A stretch of 64,000 nt of DNA, from assembly GCF_003688285.1 (NCBI RefSeq), contig NZ_RCNT01000006.1, positions 1 through 64,000 of the forward strand, in the 5' to 3' direction. Shown one piece after another: positions 1-8,830 of this stretch. The position numbers and the translations under genes are program-made. Below the pieces are notes generated by a model, which ran no database searches, was not told the origin of the DNA, and was given only the letters and a program-made list of their open reading frames with translations. The first letter of the stretch is position 1. Each line of letters opens with the position of its first letter. The stretch comes from Rhodophyticola porphyridii. GTDB lineage: Bacteria > Pseudomonadota > Alphaproteobacteria > Rhodobacterales > Rhodobacteraceae.

Positions 1-62
1 CGGAGCGGGCGCGCGCGACCGGGGCTTCTCCCTCCCCGGGCCGCCGCGACCCGACCGCAGAG

Positions 63-99
63 AAACGGCCCCCGCGGGTTTCCGCCCCGGGGGCCGTTT
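63..99. terminator. GC-rich stem-loop, possible bidirectional terminator
   Basis: Twelve-base arms (63-74 and 88-99) pair perfectly around a 13-base loop. The 5' end is AAA and the 3' end TTT, so the structure could act weakly in either direction, but there is no long T-run. The rest of 1-303 has no gene I can support; it ends with a good AAGGAG ribosome binding site at 290-295 for the gene starting at 304. Confidence 0.45.
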
Positions 100-303
100 G
101 CTCATGACGAAGCCGCAAAACCCACGCTGATAGAGAGAGCGTGGGCACACTGCCCCGGCGCGCGACTGCGGCGGCGCGCCCGCCAGTTTTCGCTCCGAAT
201 TGCGCGCGGACAGGGCTCTGCACCGGTCGATCCCGTCTTTGCGGTGGCAGATAGGGCCCGGGCTGAGGTATCATGGGTCGACCGCGCACAAGGAGAGATA
301 CGG

Positions 304-612
304 ATGCCGCTCAGCGAGGAAGAGAAAGTCAACGGTCGCCTGAACGGCGAGCAGAACGAGCCCAGCGGTCGCGAAGGGCTGGTCATGCGCTTTGTCTATA
401 TGGTGCTGATCTCCGTCATGCTGAGTTTTGCGCATACGGTTCTGGGCGCACTGACCATAATCCAGTTCGTCGTCATGGTGATCAATGGCGGCGAGCCGAA
501 TGCCCGGCTGGCCGAGTTCGGCACCGATCTGGGCATCTGGATCGCCAAGGCCGCCCGGTTCCAGACCGCCGCCAGCGAGGTCAAGCCCTGGCCATGGACC
601 GAGCTGGACTAG
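304..612 (+). CDS. DUF4389-type small membrane protein
   Basis: A 102-residue protein with a charged N-terminus (about 25 residues), two hydrophobic segments (about residues 28-60), and a C-terminal part ending in a Pro-Trp-rich stretch (KPWPWTELD). This layout matches the DUF4389 family of small inner-membrane proteins, whose function is unknown. The start at 304 is chosen because AAGGAG lies 8 bases upstream; a longer in-frame start at 244 has no such site. It stands alone on this strand, with no partner nearby that suggests a role. The family call is by memory of the pattern. Confidence 0.75.
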   Translation: MPLSEEEKVNGRLNGEQNEPSGREGLVMRFVYMVLISVMLSFAHTVLGALTIIQFVVMVINGGEPNARLAEFGTDLGIWIAKAARFQTAASEVKPWPWTELD

Positions 613-718
613 ATCCCGCGGCCCCGGTTCAGCGCATGGCGGACGGCGCGGCTGACCGGCCTTACAGGACGCCCCGGAGAGCGTGCCCACGCAGGTGTCG
701 CCCGGCCGAGCGGCCTGA

Positions 719-970
719 CTACCGTCGCCGTCCGCCGCGGAGTCGGCGCCAGATCGGTCCGATGTCAAGCGCGGCCACGGCCACGCCAAGCGGGATCATC
801 CAGAAGCCCAGAACCGGCAGAAACCCGAAAATCCCGCCCAGGATCAGAAGCAGTCCGAGGATGAGGCGCAAGCCCGGCGGGACATGCGACCGCACCCAGA
901 CCAGCGCGCGGGCAAGCCGCCCCCTGACGGTGCGCTTGACGGGGGGCGTGCGGGGCGGCGTATCAGGCAT
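719..970 (-). CDS. small two-helix membrane protein, function unknown
   Basis: An 83-residue protein: a basic, proline-rich N-terminus (about 25 residues), then two closely spaced hydrophobic segments joined by a Gly-Phe-Leu-Pro turn, and a basic C-terminal tail (RRLRGGRRR). The positive charge at both ends suggests a hairpin in the inner membrane with both ends in the cytoplasm. The ATG at 970 is preferred over an upstream alternative at 1012 because it begins the conserved-looking part. It lies just downstream of pepF on the same strand, 60 bases apart, so the two may be co-transcribed. No function can be assigned. Confidence 0.65.
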   Translation of the reverse strand: MPDTPPRTPPVKRTVRGRLARALVWVRSHVPPGLRLILGLLLILGGIFGFLPVLGFWMIPLGVAVAALDIGPIWRRLRGGRRR

Positions 971-1030
971 CGGGACAGCCCGGTCCGTGCAGCCCGGAAA
1001 GGCGCCGGTCACGCCGTTCCGGGACGCGGC

Positions 1031-2857
1031 TCACCCCTCCATCGCCTCCAGTTCGTCGATGAAGCCTTCGATCATGCTCAACCCCTTGTCCCAGAAGGCC
1101 GGGTCGCTCGCATCGAGGCCGAAGGGTGCCAGAAGCTCCTTGTGGTGCTTCGATCCGCCGGCCTTCAGCATTTCGAAATACTTCTCCTGAAAGCCCGGCT
1201 CGCCCTCCGCATAGACCGCATAAAGCGCGTTCACCAACCCGTCGCCAAACGCATAGGCATAGACGTAGAAGGGCGAATGCACGAAATGCGGGATATAGGC
1301 CCAGAAGGTCTCGTACCCTTCCATGAAGTTGAACACCGGGCCCAGCGATTCCGCCTGCACCGACATCCAGAGCGCGTTGATATCGTCGGGCGTCAACTCG
1401 CCCTCGCGCCGCGCGTCATGCAGCTTGCACTCGAAATCGTAAAACGCGATCTGGCGCACGACGGTGTTGATCATGTCTTCCACCTTGCCCGCCAGCAGCA
1501 CCTTCTTCTGTTCCGGCGTTTCGGCGGCATCGAGCAGTTTGCGGAAGGTCAGCATCTCGCCGAAAACGCTTGCGGTCTCGGCCAGCGTCAGCGGGGTGGA
1601 GGACAGCAACTCGCCTTGCCCGGCCGCCAGCCGCTGATGCACGCCATGGCCCAGCTCATGGGCAAGGGTCATGACATCGCGGGGTTTCCCGAGATAGTTC
1701 AGCATCACATAGGGATGCACGTCGACAACGGTGGGATGGGCGAAGGCCCCGGGCGCCTTGCCGTCCTTCACCGCCGCATCGATCCAGCCATCGGTGAAAA
1801 ACGGCTCGGCCAGATCGGCCAGGCGCGGGTCGAACGCCGCATAGGCGTCGGTCACGGTCGCGCGGGCCTCGTCCCAGGTGACCAGCCGGGTATCCTCCAT
1901 CGGCAGGGGCGCGTTGCGGTCCCAGACCTCCAGCGTCTCCAGCCCCAGCCATTTGGCTTTCAGGGCGTAATAGCGATGCGACAGGCGCGGATAGGCGGCG
2001 ACCACCGCATTTCTCAGCGCCTCGACCACTTCGGGTTCCACATGGTTCGCCAGATGGCGGCCCGCCTGCGGGCTGGGCAGCTTGCGCCAGCGATCCTCGA
2101 TCTCCTTTTCCTTCGCAAGCGTGTTGTGTACCCGCGCGAACAGGCCCAGCCGGGTCTGGAAGGTCGCGACAAGCGCCCGCGCGCCGGCCTCGCGCCGGGC
2201 ACGGTCCTGGTCGGTCAGCAGGTTCAGCGTCGCCTCGATGCCAAGGCGTTCGCCCTGCACATCGAAACTCAGCCCCGCGATGGTTTCGTCGAACAGTTTG
2301 TTCCAGGCCGCTGCGCCAACGGTGGACTGGTCGTGCAGAAACCGCTCCAGCTCATCGGAAAGCTGATAGGGTTTCATCGCCCGCATCCGGTCGAAAACCG
2401 GGCGGTAGCGCGCCAGATCAGCATTGCCGGCCATCAGCGTCTCGTAAGTGTCATCGCTGATCCGGTTGAATTCCAGAGAGAAAAAGACCAGCGGCGTGGT
2501 AAAGGCGGTGATCCTGTCCTGACAGTCGGACATGAATTTCGCCCGCGCCGGATCGGTGGTGTGCTGGTAGTAGCGCAGGCCCGCGAAGGACATGATCCGC
2601 CCGCTCACCAGATCGATCTTTTCGTAACGCTGCACGCAATCGAGCATCTCGTCTGAGTTCAGCCCGGCAAGCTTGCCCTCATAGGTCGCGGCGAAATCGG
2701 CGCACTCGCCCTCCAGCCAGGCCATGTCGCGGGTCAGTTCGGGCGCATCCTGCGCGGTGTAAAGATCGCTGAGATCCCATTCCGGCAGCTCACCCAGGGG
2801 CGCACCCCCGGTATCGGCGGCGGCATCGCGGGCAGGGGCGGGCAGGGGCAGGCGCAT
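1031..2857 (-). CDS. pepF: M3 family oligoendopeptidase F
   Basis: A 608-residue cytosolic zinc metallopeptidase that cleaves short peptides. The HExxH motif (HELGH) sits at residues 400-404, inside the context MTLAHELGHG typical of the M3B/PepF group; the helical N-terminal half forms the substrate-channel lobe. Length matches the family (about 600). The start at 2857 follows a GAGG site and gives a short Ala/Pro-rich leader; an upstream start at 2935 would add 26 residues of unlikely sequence. Its probable role is turnover of oligopeptides. A 590-residue open frame on the opposite strand over this gene is a GC-rich shadow. Confidence 0.93.
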   Translation of the reverse strand: MRLPLPAPARDAAADTGGAPLGELPEWDLSDLYTAQDAPELTRDMAWLEGECADFAATYEGKLAGLNSDEMLDCVQRYEKIDLVSGRIMSFAGLRYYQHTTDPARAKFMSDCQDRITAFTTPLVFFSLEFNRISDDTYETLMAGNADLARYRPVFDRMRAMKPYQLSDELERFLHDQSTVGAAAWNKLFDETIAGLSFDVQGERLGIEATLNLLTDQDRARREAGARALVATFQTRLGLFARVHNTLAKEKEIEDRWRKLPSPQAGRHLANHVEPEVVEALRNAVVAAYPRLSHRYYALKAKWLGLETLEVWDRNAPLPMEDTRLVTWDEARATVTDAYAAFDPRLADLAEPFFTDGWIDAAVKDGKAPGAFAHPTVVDVHPYVMLNYLGKPRDVMTLAHELGHGVHQRLAAGQGELLSSTPLTLAETASVFGEMLTFRKLLDAAETPEQKKVLLAGKVEDMINTVVRQIAFYDFECKLHDARREGELTPDDINALWMSVQAESLGPVFNFMEGYETFWAYIPHFVHSPFYVYAYAFGDGLVNALYAVYAEGEPGFQEKYFEMLKAGGSKHHKELLAPFGLDASDPAFWDKGLSMIEGFIDELEAMEG

Positions 2858-2990
2858 CGGAAAACCTCGGGGCTGGATCGCGTTCCCCCTTGATATGAGC
2901 CAGCGGGCGTTGAGCCTCAACCCCTCCGGGCGCAATTCCTCTCCGCGCGCGGCCTGGCACCCGGTCTGTCCGGAGGTGCGGAGGCGTGGC

Positions 2991-3353
2991 CTAAAGCTCC
3001 ACCTCGCCCCCTTCGCCGGGTTCGGGCAGAACAGGCATGTCGTCGCGGCGGCGGATGATGATATCCCCGTTGGGCAGACGTTCGGGCGGATGATAGGCGG
3101 TCATGTCGTCCATCGCATCGGCCAGACCCTGCATGAAGGGCAGCATCTCCTGTTCCAGAAAGGGCTGGATCTCCTCCAGCATCGGCTCCATTTCCTCGCG
3201 CAGCCCTTCAAGGATCAGCTCCGCGCCCCGCGCGAACAGATCAAGACCTTCGCGAAAGTCGCTCTCGGGCTCCGCGCCGTCCTGCGCCAGGGCAGGGGCG
3301 GGCACGGCAAGCAGGCTCAGGGCGACGAGGGCTGCGGGGGCAAGCTGTTTCAT
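2991..3353 (-). CDS. secreted acidic protein, function unknown
   Basis: A 120-residue protein with a clear signal peptide (about 23 residues, cleavage after ALAQ) followed by an acidic, helical region rich in Glu, Met and Leu (EGLDLFARGAELILEGL), then a Pro-rich end containing PPERLPNGDIIIRRR. It resembles a family frequent in Rhodobacteraceae whose database names (for example AAA ATPase) are misleading; no nucleotide-binding motif is present here. The start at 3353 begins the signal peptide. It is probably periplasmic, with a coiled or helical-bundle fold. Confidence 0.75.
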   Translation of the reverse strand: MKQLAPAALVALSLLAVPAPALAQDGAEPESDFREGLDLFARGAELILEGLREEMEPMLEEIQPFLEQEMLPFMQGLADAMDDMTAYHPPERLPNGDIIIRRRDDMPVLPEPGEGGEVEL

Positions 3354-3384
3354 GGCCCCAATATAGGGCACTTCACGGCGTGGT

Positions 3385-4431
3385 TTAAGGGGAAAGACCA
3401 CCCGGTCCTTCAAGCTCCAGGACGACCGGGAAATGGTCCGACGCGGTCAGAAGCGCGCGCCCCAGCGTCTCGTCGCGCCAGCAATCGGGGTCGTCGAACG
3501 GGTGCCAGATGCGCCAGCCGCACGCCCGCGGGCGCAGATCGTGGCTGATCATCACGTAATCCAGCAGGGCCGACAGAAACCGGTTTTCATCGCGCAGATA
3601 GAACCGTGCGGTGGTGGGCTGGGCCGCGATCCGGCTTTGCAGCGCGCGGCGCGCATGGGGGTCGAACAGCTGCCTGTCGGGGGGCAGATCCTTGCCCAGA
3701 ACGATCTCCACACCCGACCGGCCGAAGAGCTTCTCATATTCGTCGAGCCCCGGCCCGTCGTTGAAATCGCCCAGCAGGATCAGGGGCTCGCCCGCATCCA
3801 GATGATGATCGACGCGCGCGCGCAGCCAGATACACTGAGCGAGTTGCTTGCGGCGGTTGGCGATGGCGATCCGCATCAGCTCGTCATCGCCGCGCGCGCC
3901 ATGCGGCGCCTTCGACTTCACATGGACCCCGATCAGGCGCAGCGCGCCCGCCGCCGTGTCCAGAGCCACTTCGAGCGGCGGTTTGGAAAACCGCACCAGA
4001 TCCTCGGTCGCGTCGATATCGAGGTCGATCCGGAACGTCCCGTCGAAGCGCGGCGCGCCGTCCCGGCCCTTCTTGCCGGTGGCCGCACCGATCGGGGCGT
4101 GGCGCGCGGACATCACATCGGGGTCGTAGAGCAGGATCAGTTCCTGCTGGGTGTCATTGGTAAAGCCCGCCTGCGCGCTGCGGGCCCGCAGCCCGAAGCG
4201 CATGGCGAACCGTTCAAGTGCGGTGGCGCCGTTGCGGTGGCGGGAACTGTCGGGCGCCTCCACCACCAGCACCGCATCGACATCGAGCGCCTGAAACACA
4301 TAGCCGAGTGCGGCGATCTGCGCCGAACGGGTCACGTCCTGCCGCCCGGACCAGCCGTCATCGTCCAGAAGCGCGCCGTCATCGTCGAACAGGTTGGCGA
4401 ACCATTCCACGTTATAGGTGGCGATGCGCAT
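3385..4431 (-). CDS. endonuclease/exonuclease/phosphatase family protein
   Basis: A 348-residue protein with the DNase I-like fold. The N-terminus carries the metal-binding YNVEWF motif (residues 6-11), the middle has GVHVKSKAP and LLGDFNDGP, and the C-terminus has the catalytic SDHFPVVLEL. No signal peptide or membrane segment is seen, so it is probably cytosolic. Substrate cannot be told from sequence: members act on DNA, phospholipid head groups or inositol phosphates. It lies 7 bases downstream of the djlA-like gene on the same strand, suggesting one transcript. Confidence 0.88.
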   Translation of the reverse strand: MRIATYNVEWFANLFDDDGALLDDDGWSGRQDVTRSAQIAALGYVFQALDVDAVLVVEAPDSSRHRNGATALERFAMRFGLRARSAQAGFTNDTQQELILLYDPDVMSARHAPIGAATGKKGRDGAPRFDGTFRIDLDIDATEDLVRFSKPPLEVALDTAAGALRLIGVHVKSKAPHGARGDDELMRIAIANRRKQLAQCIWLRARVDHHLDAGEPLILLGDFNDGPGLDEYEKLFGRSGVEIVLGKDLPPDRQLFDPHARRALQSRIAAQPTTARFYLRDENRFLSALLDYVMISHDLRPRACGWRIWHPFDDPDCWRDETLGRALLTASDHFPVVLELEGPGGLSP

Positions 4432-4438
4432 CGCGGTC

Positions 4439-5122
4439 TCAGTCCCGGCGATGGGCGGAGATCTCCTCCCACGCCCGGTTGATGCTTCGCAGCCGCATCT
4501 CGGCGAGACGGATGGCTTCCTCCGGCACGCCCCGGCCCATCATCCTGTCGGGATGGGTCTCGCGCACCTGACTGCGCCAGACCGCGCGGATCTCCTCCAG
4601 CGACATGGTGCTGTCGACGCCCAGAACAGCATAGGGGTCGGGTGCTGCATCGGGCACGTGGCGCGCGCGCAGGGACGTGAAATCGCGCGGGCTCATCCCG
4701 AAGATCTCCGCCACCCGTTCCAGAAACATGTCCTCCTTGGGGTGATAGGCCCCGTCGGCGCAGGCGATGTGGAAAAGCCCCTCCATCAGGTCGGAAAGGA
4801 CGGCAGGATTGTCGGCGAACATCCGCGCGATGCGCGCGGCATATTCCTCGAACCCCGCCACATCCTCCCGCGCCAGATTGAACACGCGCGACGCCGCCGC
4901 CTCTTCCTCGGTCGGCACCTGGAACACCTCGCGAAAGGCGGTCACCTCGTCGCGGGTCACCCGTCCGTCCGCCTTGGCCATCTTGGCGCTGAGCGCGATA
5001 ACCGCGATGGTAAAGGCAACCGACCGTTCCGGCGGGCTGCGCAGCCTGTCGAAGACCGCGCCAAGCCCTTCGCCCTTGGCGAGTGCCGAAAGCGCATCCG
5101 TTATGCGGGTCCAAAGCGACAT
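4439..5122 (-). CDS. djlA: DjlA-like co-chaperone (TerB plus J domain)
   Basis: A 227-residue protein with an N-terminal TerB/DjlA-like helical domain (about residues 30-140, starting after SVAFTIAVIALSAKMAKADG) and a C-terminal J domain (about 160-227) with the diagnostic HPD tripeptide in RETHPDRMMG. It should stimulate DnaK ATPase activity. Unlike E. coli DjlA it has no N-terminal membrane anchor, as is usual for alphaproteobacterial members. It is followed by the endonuclease/phosphatase-family gene with only 7 bases between. Confidence 0.9.
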   Translation of the reverse strand: MSLWTRITDALSALAKGEGLGAVFDRLRSPPERSVAFTIAVIALSAKMAKADGRVTRDEVTAFREVFQVPTEEEAAASRVFNLAREDVAGFEEYAARIARMFADNPAVLSDLMEGLFHIACADGAYHPKEDMFLERVAEIFGMSPRDFTSLRARHVPDAAPDPYAVLGVDSTMSLEEIRAVWRSQVRETHPDRMMGRGVPEEAIRLAEMRLRSINRAWEEISAHRRD

Positions 5123-5155
5123 GGGAGCGCTTTTAGCGGGAAACCGCCGGGGATG

Positions 5156-5626
5156 TCAGAGGAATTTCTGCATCAGCACAAGATCGTGCCAGCGCCCGAA
5201 TTTCCAGCCGGCCTGCGGGATATGGGCGACCTCCCGATACCCGAGCGCCGCGTGGAACCCGCGCGCGGCTGCGTTCTCCGCCGACAGGCCCGCGATCATC
5301 GAATGGATGCTCCGGCCCCGCGCATGCGCCTCAAGCGCGGCCATCAGCGCGCGGCCCTCGCCCCGGCCCCGCGCCGCCGGCGCGATATGGATCGAATGTT
5401 CCGCCGTCCGCGCATAGCCGGGCCCCGCCCGGAATGCACCATAGGTGGCGAACCCCGATACCGTGCCCGCGGTTTCCGACACGAAGAACGGCTGCGCGGC
5501 CAGAACATCGGTCACCGCGTCGGCGGTTTTCGGCACAGTCGTGAAGGTGGCCGTGCTGCCGGTGATGACATCGGTCCAGATCGCCGCGATCGCCGCGGCA
5601 TCACCGGCGCGGGCCCCGCGGATCAC
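5156..5626 (-). CDS. GNAT N-acetyltransferase, phosphinothricin/methionine sulfoximine type
   Basis: A 156-residue single-domain GNAT enzyme. The acetyl-CoA loop appears as ARGRGEGRALM, and the C-terminus has the Gly-Trp-Lys-Phe-Gly-Arg-Trp-His-Asp signature (GWKFGRWHD) of the PAT/bar group, which acetylates phosphinothricin, methionine sulfoximine or similar amino acids. The ATG overlaps the stop of the upstream VOC gene by 4 bases (ATGA), so the two are translationally coupled. The natural substrate is unknown; housekeeping detoxification of an amino-acid analogue is the usual inference. Confidence 0.87.
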   Translation of the reverse strand: MIRGARAGDAAAIAAIWTDVITGSTATFTTVPKTADAVTDVLAAQPFFVSETAGTVSGFATYGAFRAGPGYARTAEHSIHIAPAARGRGEGRALMAALEAHARGRSIHSMIAGLSAENAAARGFHAALGYREVAHIPQAGWKFGRWHDLVLMQKFL

Positions 5627-6237
5627 AGGTCGAGCGGCCCGCGGGCGGTGTCGAACCGCAGGCCCAGATAGGGGCTGTCCTCGGCCACGATCTCCAGCCT
5701 TGGATCGCTAAATACCGGGGCAAGCGCCGCGCGCAGCGCCTCCGCCTGCGGATGGGCAAGGGTCAGCCCGGTCAGCCGCACGCCCCGATCGGGCAGGCGC
5801 GGGGCAGGGTGGGCCGCCCCCTCCCATTCGATCAGCGCCGGAAACAGCCCATCGAAGGGCAGCCTGCCATCCGCGGGTATCGCCATCCGCCAGCGCAGAT
5901 CGGCCCGGCTCAGCGACCAGGCCACCCCGATCCCGTCGGGCGCGGCGGCGATGGCCGCATCCAGATCGGGCACCCGCGCAATCCACGCGCCCGGCCCGGT
6001 CGGGCCGCGGAACCGGTCCAGATCGAACCAGCGTGGCTGCCCGGGGGCGGCCCCATCGGGGTCTATCGCGATGACCTCCAGATATTCCTCGGGCCCCAGT
6101 GACAGCAGCCGGTTGTGGGTACCCATCTCCGCGTGGGTCCCGCCGGGCTCAAGCGGTACGCCGAAGGCCATCTCCGCCCAGGCCGTGCCGGTCGCCAGAT
6201 CGGGCGTGGCGATGGCGATGTGATCTAGGCTCAGCAT
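5623..6237 (-). CDS. VOC family protein (glyoxalase-like domain)
   Basis: A 204-residue protein starting with LDHIAIATPDL, typical of the first strand of a vicinal-oxygen-chelate domain, with MGTHNRLLSLG and EEYLEVIAID further on, as in the Glyoxalase_3-like group. The His at the start and the Glu of YLEVIAID could be metal ligands. The C-terminal half is a more diverged repeat. Reaction unknown. It is the first gene of a two-gene unit with the GNAT acetyltransferase, overlapping by 4 bases, and faces the cyclo-ligase gene across a region that may hold a 6S RNA. Confidence 0.82.
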   Translation of the reverse strand: MLSLDHIAIATPDLATGTAWAEMAFGVPLEPGGTHAEMGTHNRLLSLGPEEYLEVIAIDPDGAAPGQPRWFDLDRFRGPTGPGAWIARVPDLDAAIAAAPDGIGVAWSLSRADLRWRMAIPADGRLPFDGLFPALIEWEGAAHPAPRLPDRGVRLTGLTLAHPQAEALRAALAPVFSDPRLEIVAEDSPYLGLRFDTARGPLDL

Positions 6238-6264
6238 GGCGTGTCTCCCGGAATGATGCCCTCC

Positions 6265-6425
6265 TGCCTACCGCGCGCCGGGCGGTTTCGCAAAGCCTCG
6301 TGGCCGGGGCCGGGCCGTCCTTTCGCTGCGTCAGTCTCCCTGGTCATCCCGTCATCCGGCCCGGCCCGGTCCCGGCATGCGGCGTTTTTTTGTTGCGTTG
6401 CCGGGCATTCGGCGCGAACGCTCCT
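6265..6425 (+). ncRNA. ssrS: candidate 6S RNA (ssrS)
   Basis: The 230 bases between the VOC gene and the 5-formyl-THF cyclo-ligase gene have no good ORF but fold well. An outer stem pairs 6274-6279 with 6411-6416; an inner GC-rich arm pairs about 6302-6317 with 6353-6368; between them lie opposed, mostly unpaired strands including a T-run at 6385-6391. A long rod with a central bubble is the 6S architecture, and ssrS is well known to sit just upstream of the cyclo-ligase gene in many proteobacteria. The call rests on synteny and hand folding; the ends are approximate. The alternative is an ordinary 5' leader. Confidence 0.4.
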
Positions 6426-6467
6426 GCCCATGATCCGATGCCGTCCAGCCCCGGGATATCCGTGCCG

Positions 6468-7043
6468 ATGACCCTGTCCGAGCAGAAAGCGGCGCTTCGC
6501 CGCGACGCCTATGCCGCGCGCCAGACCGCATTTGCCGAAGGTCACGGGCTGGCGGCCACCGCCGCGCTCCTGGCCGAGATCGGGCCAGTCTCCGGCCATG
6601 TCATCTCGGGCTACATGCCGATCCGGACGGAGCTTGACCCGATCCCGGCGATGACGGCGCTTGCCGCGCGGAACCTTGTCTGCGTTCCGGTGATCGCGGC
6701 GAAGGGCAAACCGCTGCGCTTCCGGGAATGGACGCCGGCCACGGAGATGGTCCCGGGCCCCTTCGGCGCCCGGATCCCGGCAGATGGCGACTGGCTGGAG
6801 CCCGATATCCTGATCGTGCCGCTTGTGGGGTTCGATCGCGCGGCCAACCGGCTTGGCTATGGCGGAGGGTTCTATGACCGGACACTGGCGCGTCTGCGGG
6901 CAAATGGCCCCGTCCGCGCCCTTGGCTTTGCCTTCGCCGCACAGCAATTGCCGCCGCTGCCGGTGGAGCCCACGGACCAGCCCCTTGACGCCGTCGTCAC
7001 CGAAACGGGAACGATCCGCCCGCCAGAACCGCCCTTGCCGTGA
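6468..7043 (+). CDS. ygfA: 5-formyltetrahydrofolate cyclo-ligase
   Basis: A 191-residue cytosolic enzyme that converts 5-formyl-THF to 5,10-methenyl-THF using ATP. The N-terminus has the basic KAALRRDAYAARQ helix of the family, and the C-terminal part has DILIVPLVGFD followed by the signature GYGGGFYDRTLARL. Length is normal (about 190). The ATG at 6468 fits the family start; an in-frame ATG at 6438 would add ten residues without a better ribosome site. Downstream, the phosphoesterase, the DMT transporter and the SLC13 gene follow on the same strand with short gaps. Confidence 0.93.
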   Translation: MTLSEQKAALRRDAYAARQTAFAEGHGLAATAALLAEIGPVSGHVISGYMPIRTELDPIPAMTALAARNLVCVPVIAAKGKPLRFREWTPATEMVPGPFGARIPADGDWLEPDILIVPLVGFDRAANRLGYGGGFYDRTLARLRANGPVRALGFAFAAQQLPPLPVEPTDQPLDAVVTETGTIRPPEPPLP

Positions 7044-7064
7044 CGCGGCACAGGCCCTAAGCCG

Positions 7065-7883
7065 ATGATCATGAGATGTTTGTTTCTGGGCGATGTGATG
7101 GGCCGGGCGGGCCGGGCGGCGGTGGTGGCCCATGTGCCCCGGCTGCGCGAAGACTGGCGGCTGGATTTCGTCGTGGTCAATGGCGAAAACGCAACCTCGG
7201 GCGCGGGGCTGTCGGCGGCGCATGCGAAAACCCTGCTGGAGGCCGGGATCGATTGTCTGACGCTTGGCGATCATGCGTTTGACCAGCGCGACATGCTGCA
7301 ATTCATCGAGAGCGAGCCGCGCATCCTGCGGCCGCTGAATTTCTCCAAATCCGCGCCGGGCAAGGGTGCGCGGCTGTTCGATGCGGCGGGCGGGCGCAAG
7401 GTGCTGGTGGCCCAGGCGCTGGGCCAGGTCTTCATGAAACGCCCCTTTGACGACCCGTTTTCGGCGTTGCAAGGCACGCTGGCGACCTATCCTCTGGGCG
7501 GTCAGGCGCAGGCGGTGATCGTCGATATCCATGCCGAGGCGACATCCGAGAAGATGGCCGTGGGCCATTTCTGCGACGGCCGCGCCAGCCTCGTGGTGGG
7601 GACCCATACCCATGTGCCCACCGGCGACGCGCAGATCCTGCCGGGCGGCACCGGCTACATGACCGATGCGGGGATGTGCGGCGATTATCATTCCGTTATC
7701 GGGATGGAGAAGACCGAGCCGCTGCGCCGCTTCATCACCGGTATGCCGAAAGAGCGCTTCACTCCCGCCGCCGGGGAGGCGACCCTGTCGGGCGTCTATG
7801 TGGAAACCGATGACCGGACGGGCAGGGCCGGCCGCATCCAGCCGGTGCGCATCGGCGGCCGCCTGCAGGAGACGGTTCCGTGA
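7065..7883 (+). CDS. YmdB/TIGR00282 family metallophosphoesterase
   Basis: A 272-residue enzyme of the YmdB family, di-metal phosphodiesterases shown in Bacillus and Deinococcus to hydrolyse cyclic nucleotides. Motifs visible: FLGDVMGRAGR near the N-terminus, VVNGENAT, the metal-binding GDHAFDQ, and GTHTHVPTGD near residue 180. Two possible ATGs lie at 7065 and 7071; the second gives the more usual family start. It begins 21 bases after the cyclo-ligase, a gene pair common in alphaproteobacteria, and its stop overlaps the start of the next gene by 4 bases. Confidence 0.9.
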   Translation: MIMRCLFLGDVMGRAGRAAVVAHVPRLREDWRLDFVVVNGENATSGAGLSAAHAKTLLEAGIDCLTLGDHAFDQRDMLQFIESEPRILRPLNFSKSAPGKGARLFDAAGGRKVLVAQALGQVFMKRPFDDPFSALQGTLATYPLGGQAQAVIVDIHAEATSEKMAVGHFCDGRASLVVGTHTHVPTGDAQILPGGTGYMTDAGMCGDYHSVIGMEKTEPLRRFITGMPKERFTPAAGEATLSGVYVETDDRTGRAGRIQPVRIGGRLQETVP

Positions 7884-8809
7884 AACGGCGCGATGCCGCG
7901 GCGCTTCTGGGCCTTCTGCTCTGCATCGGCGCGGCCTGGGGCATCACCCACCCGCTGACCAAGATCGCCGTGTCCGAGGGCTACCGCCATTTCGGCCTCA
8001 TCTTCTGGCAGGTCGTCATCGGCGCCTTGCTTCTGGGAACGATCAACCTTCTGCGGGGCCGGGGCCTGCCGCGGGGCCCGCGCCATATCGCGCTCTATGT
8101 CATCATCGCGCTGATCGGCACGTTGTTGCCGAATTCGGCCAGCTATACCGCCGCCATCCATCTGCCCTCGGGCATCCTGTCCATCGTCATCTCGCTGGTG
8201 CCGATGCTGGCCTTCCCGATCGCGCTGGCATGGGGTCTGGACCGGTTTTCGGGCCTGCGGTTTCTGGGTCTGGTGCTTGGCCTCATCGCCATCGTGATGA
8301 TCGCGGCCCCCGAGACGAGCCTGCCCGACCGGGCCATGGTCTGGTGGTTGCCCGTGGCGCTGATCGCGCCCACCTTCTACGCGATCGAGGGCAATTTCGT
8401 GTCCCGCTACGGCACCGAGGGGCTCGACCCGGTGCAGGTTTTGCTGGGCGCCTCACTGGTCGGCATCGTTCTGGCCGCACCGCTGGCGCTGATGACCGGG
8501 CAATGGATTTCGCCCCTGCCGCCCTATGGGCTGCCCGACCTTGCGATCCTCGCCCTGGGCACGTTCCATGCCATCGCCTATGCCGGATATGTGTGGCTGG
8601 TCGGGCGCGCGGGCGCGGTTTTCGCCGCGCAGGTCAGCTATCTGGTCACCGGCAGCGGCATCCTCTGGGCCAAGCTGATCCTGGGCGAAACCTACTCTCC
8701 CTGGGTCTGGGCGGCCATGGCGGTCATGTTCGCGGGGCTCTTTCTGGTGCAGCCGCGCCCGAAAGAGATGCTGGACGGCGGTGCCGGCATCGGGAATGAT
8801 GCGCGCTGA
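7880..8809 (+). CDS. DMT family transporter (EamA domains)
   Basis: A 309-residue inner-membrane protein with about ten hydrophobic segments arranged as two EamA repeats (about residues 10-145 and 155-295). Features include the PSGILSIVISLVP stretch at the end of the first repeat and GAVFAAQVSYLVTGSGILW in the second. Such proteins usually export amino acids or other metabolites; the substrate here is unknown. Its GTG start (7880) overlaps the stop of the phosphoesterase gene, so the two are coupled. Confidence 0.88.
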   Translation: MKRRDAAALLGLLLCIGAAWGITHPLTKIAVSEGYRHFGLIFWQVVIGALLLGTINLLRGRGLPRGPRHIALYVIIALIGTLLPNSASYTAAIHLPSGILSIVISLVPMLAFPIALAWGLDRFSGLRFLGLVLGLIAIVMIAAPETSLPDRAMVWWLPVALIAPTFYAIEGNFVSRYGTEGLDPVQVLLGASLVGIVLAAPLALMTGQWISPLPPYGLPDLAILALGTFHAIAYAGYVWLVGRAGAVFAAQVSYLVTGSGILWAKLILGETYSPWVWAAMAVMFAGLFLVQPRPKEMLDGGAGIGNDAR

Positions 8810-8830
8810 GGCAGCCGCGCAGGGGCATCC

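Noticed and set aside
884-2656. 590-codon open frame on the plus strand over pepF
   Set aside because: It lies entirely opposite a clear M3 peptidase, has a biased Arg/His/Gly-rich composition and no recognisable domain; such shadows are expected at this GC content.
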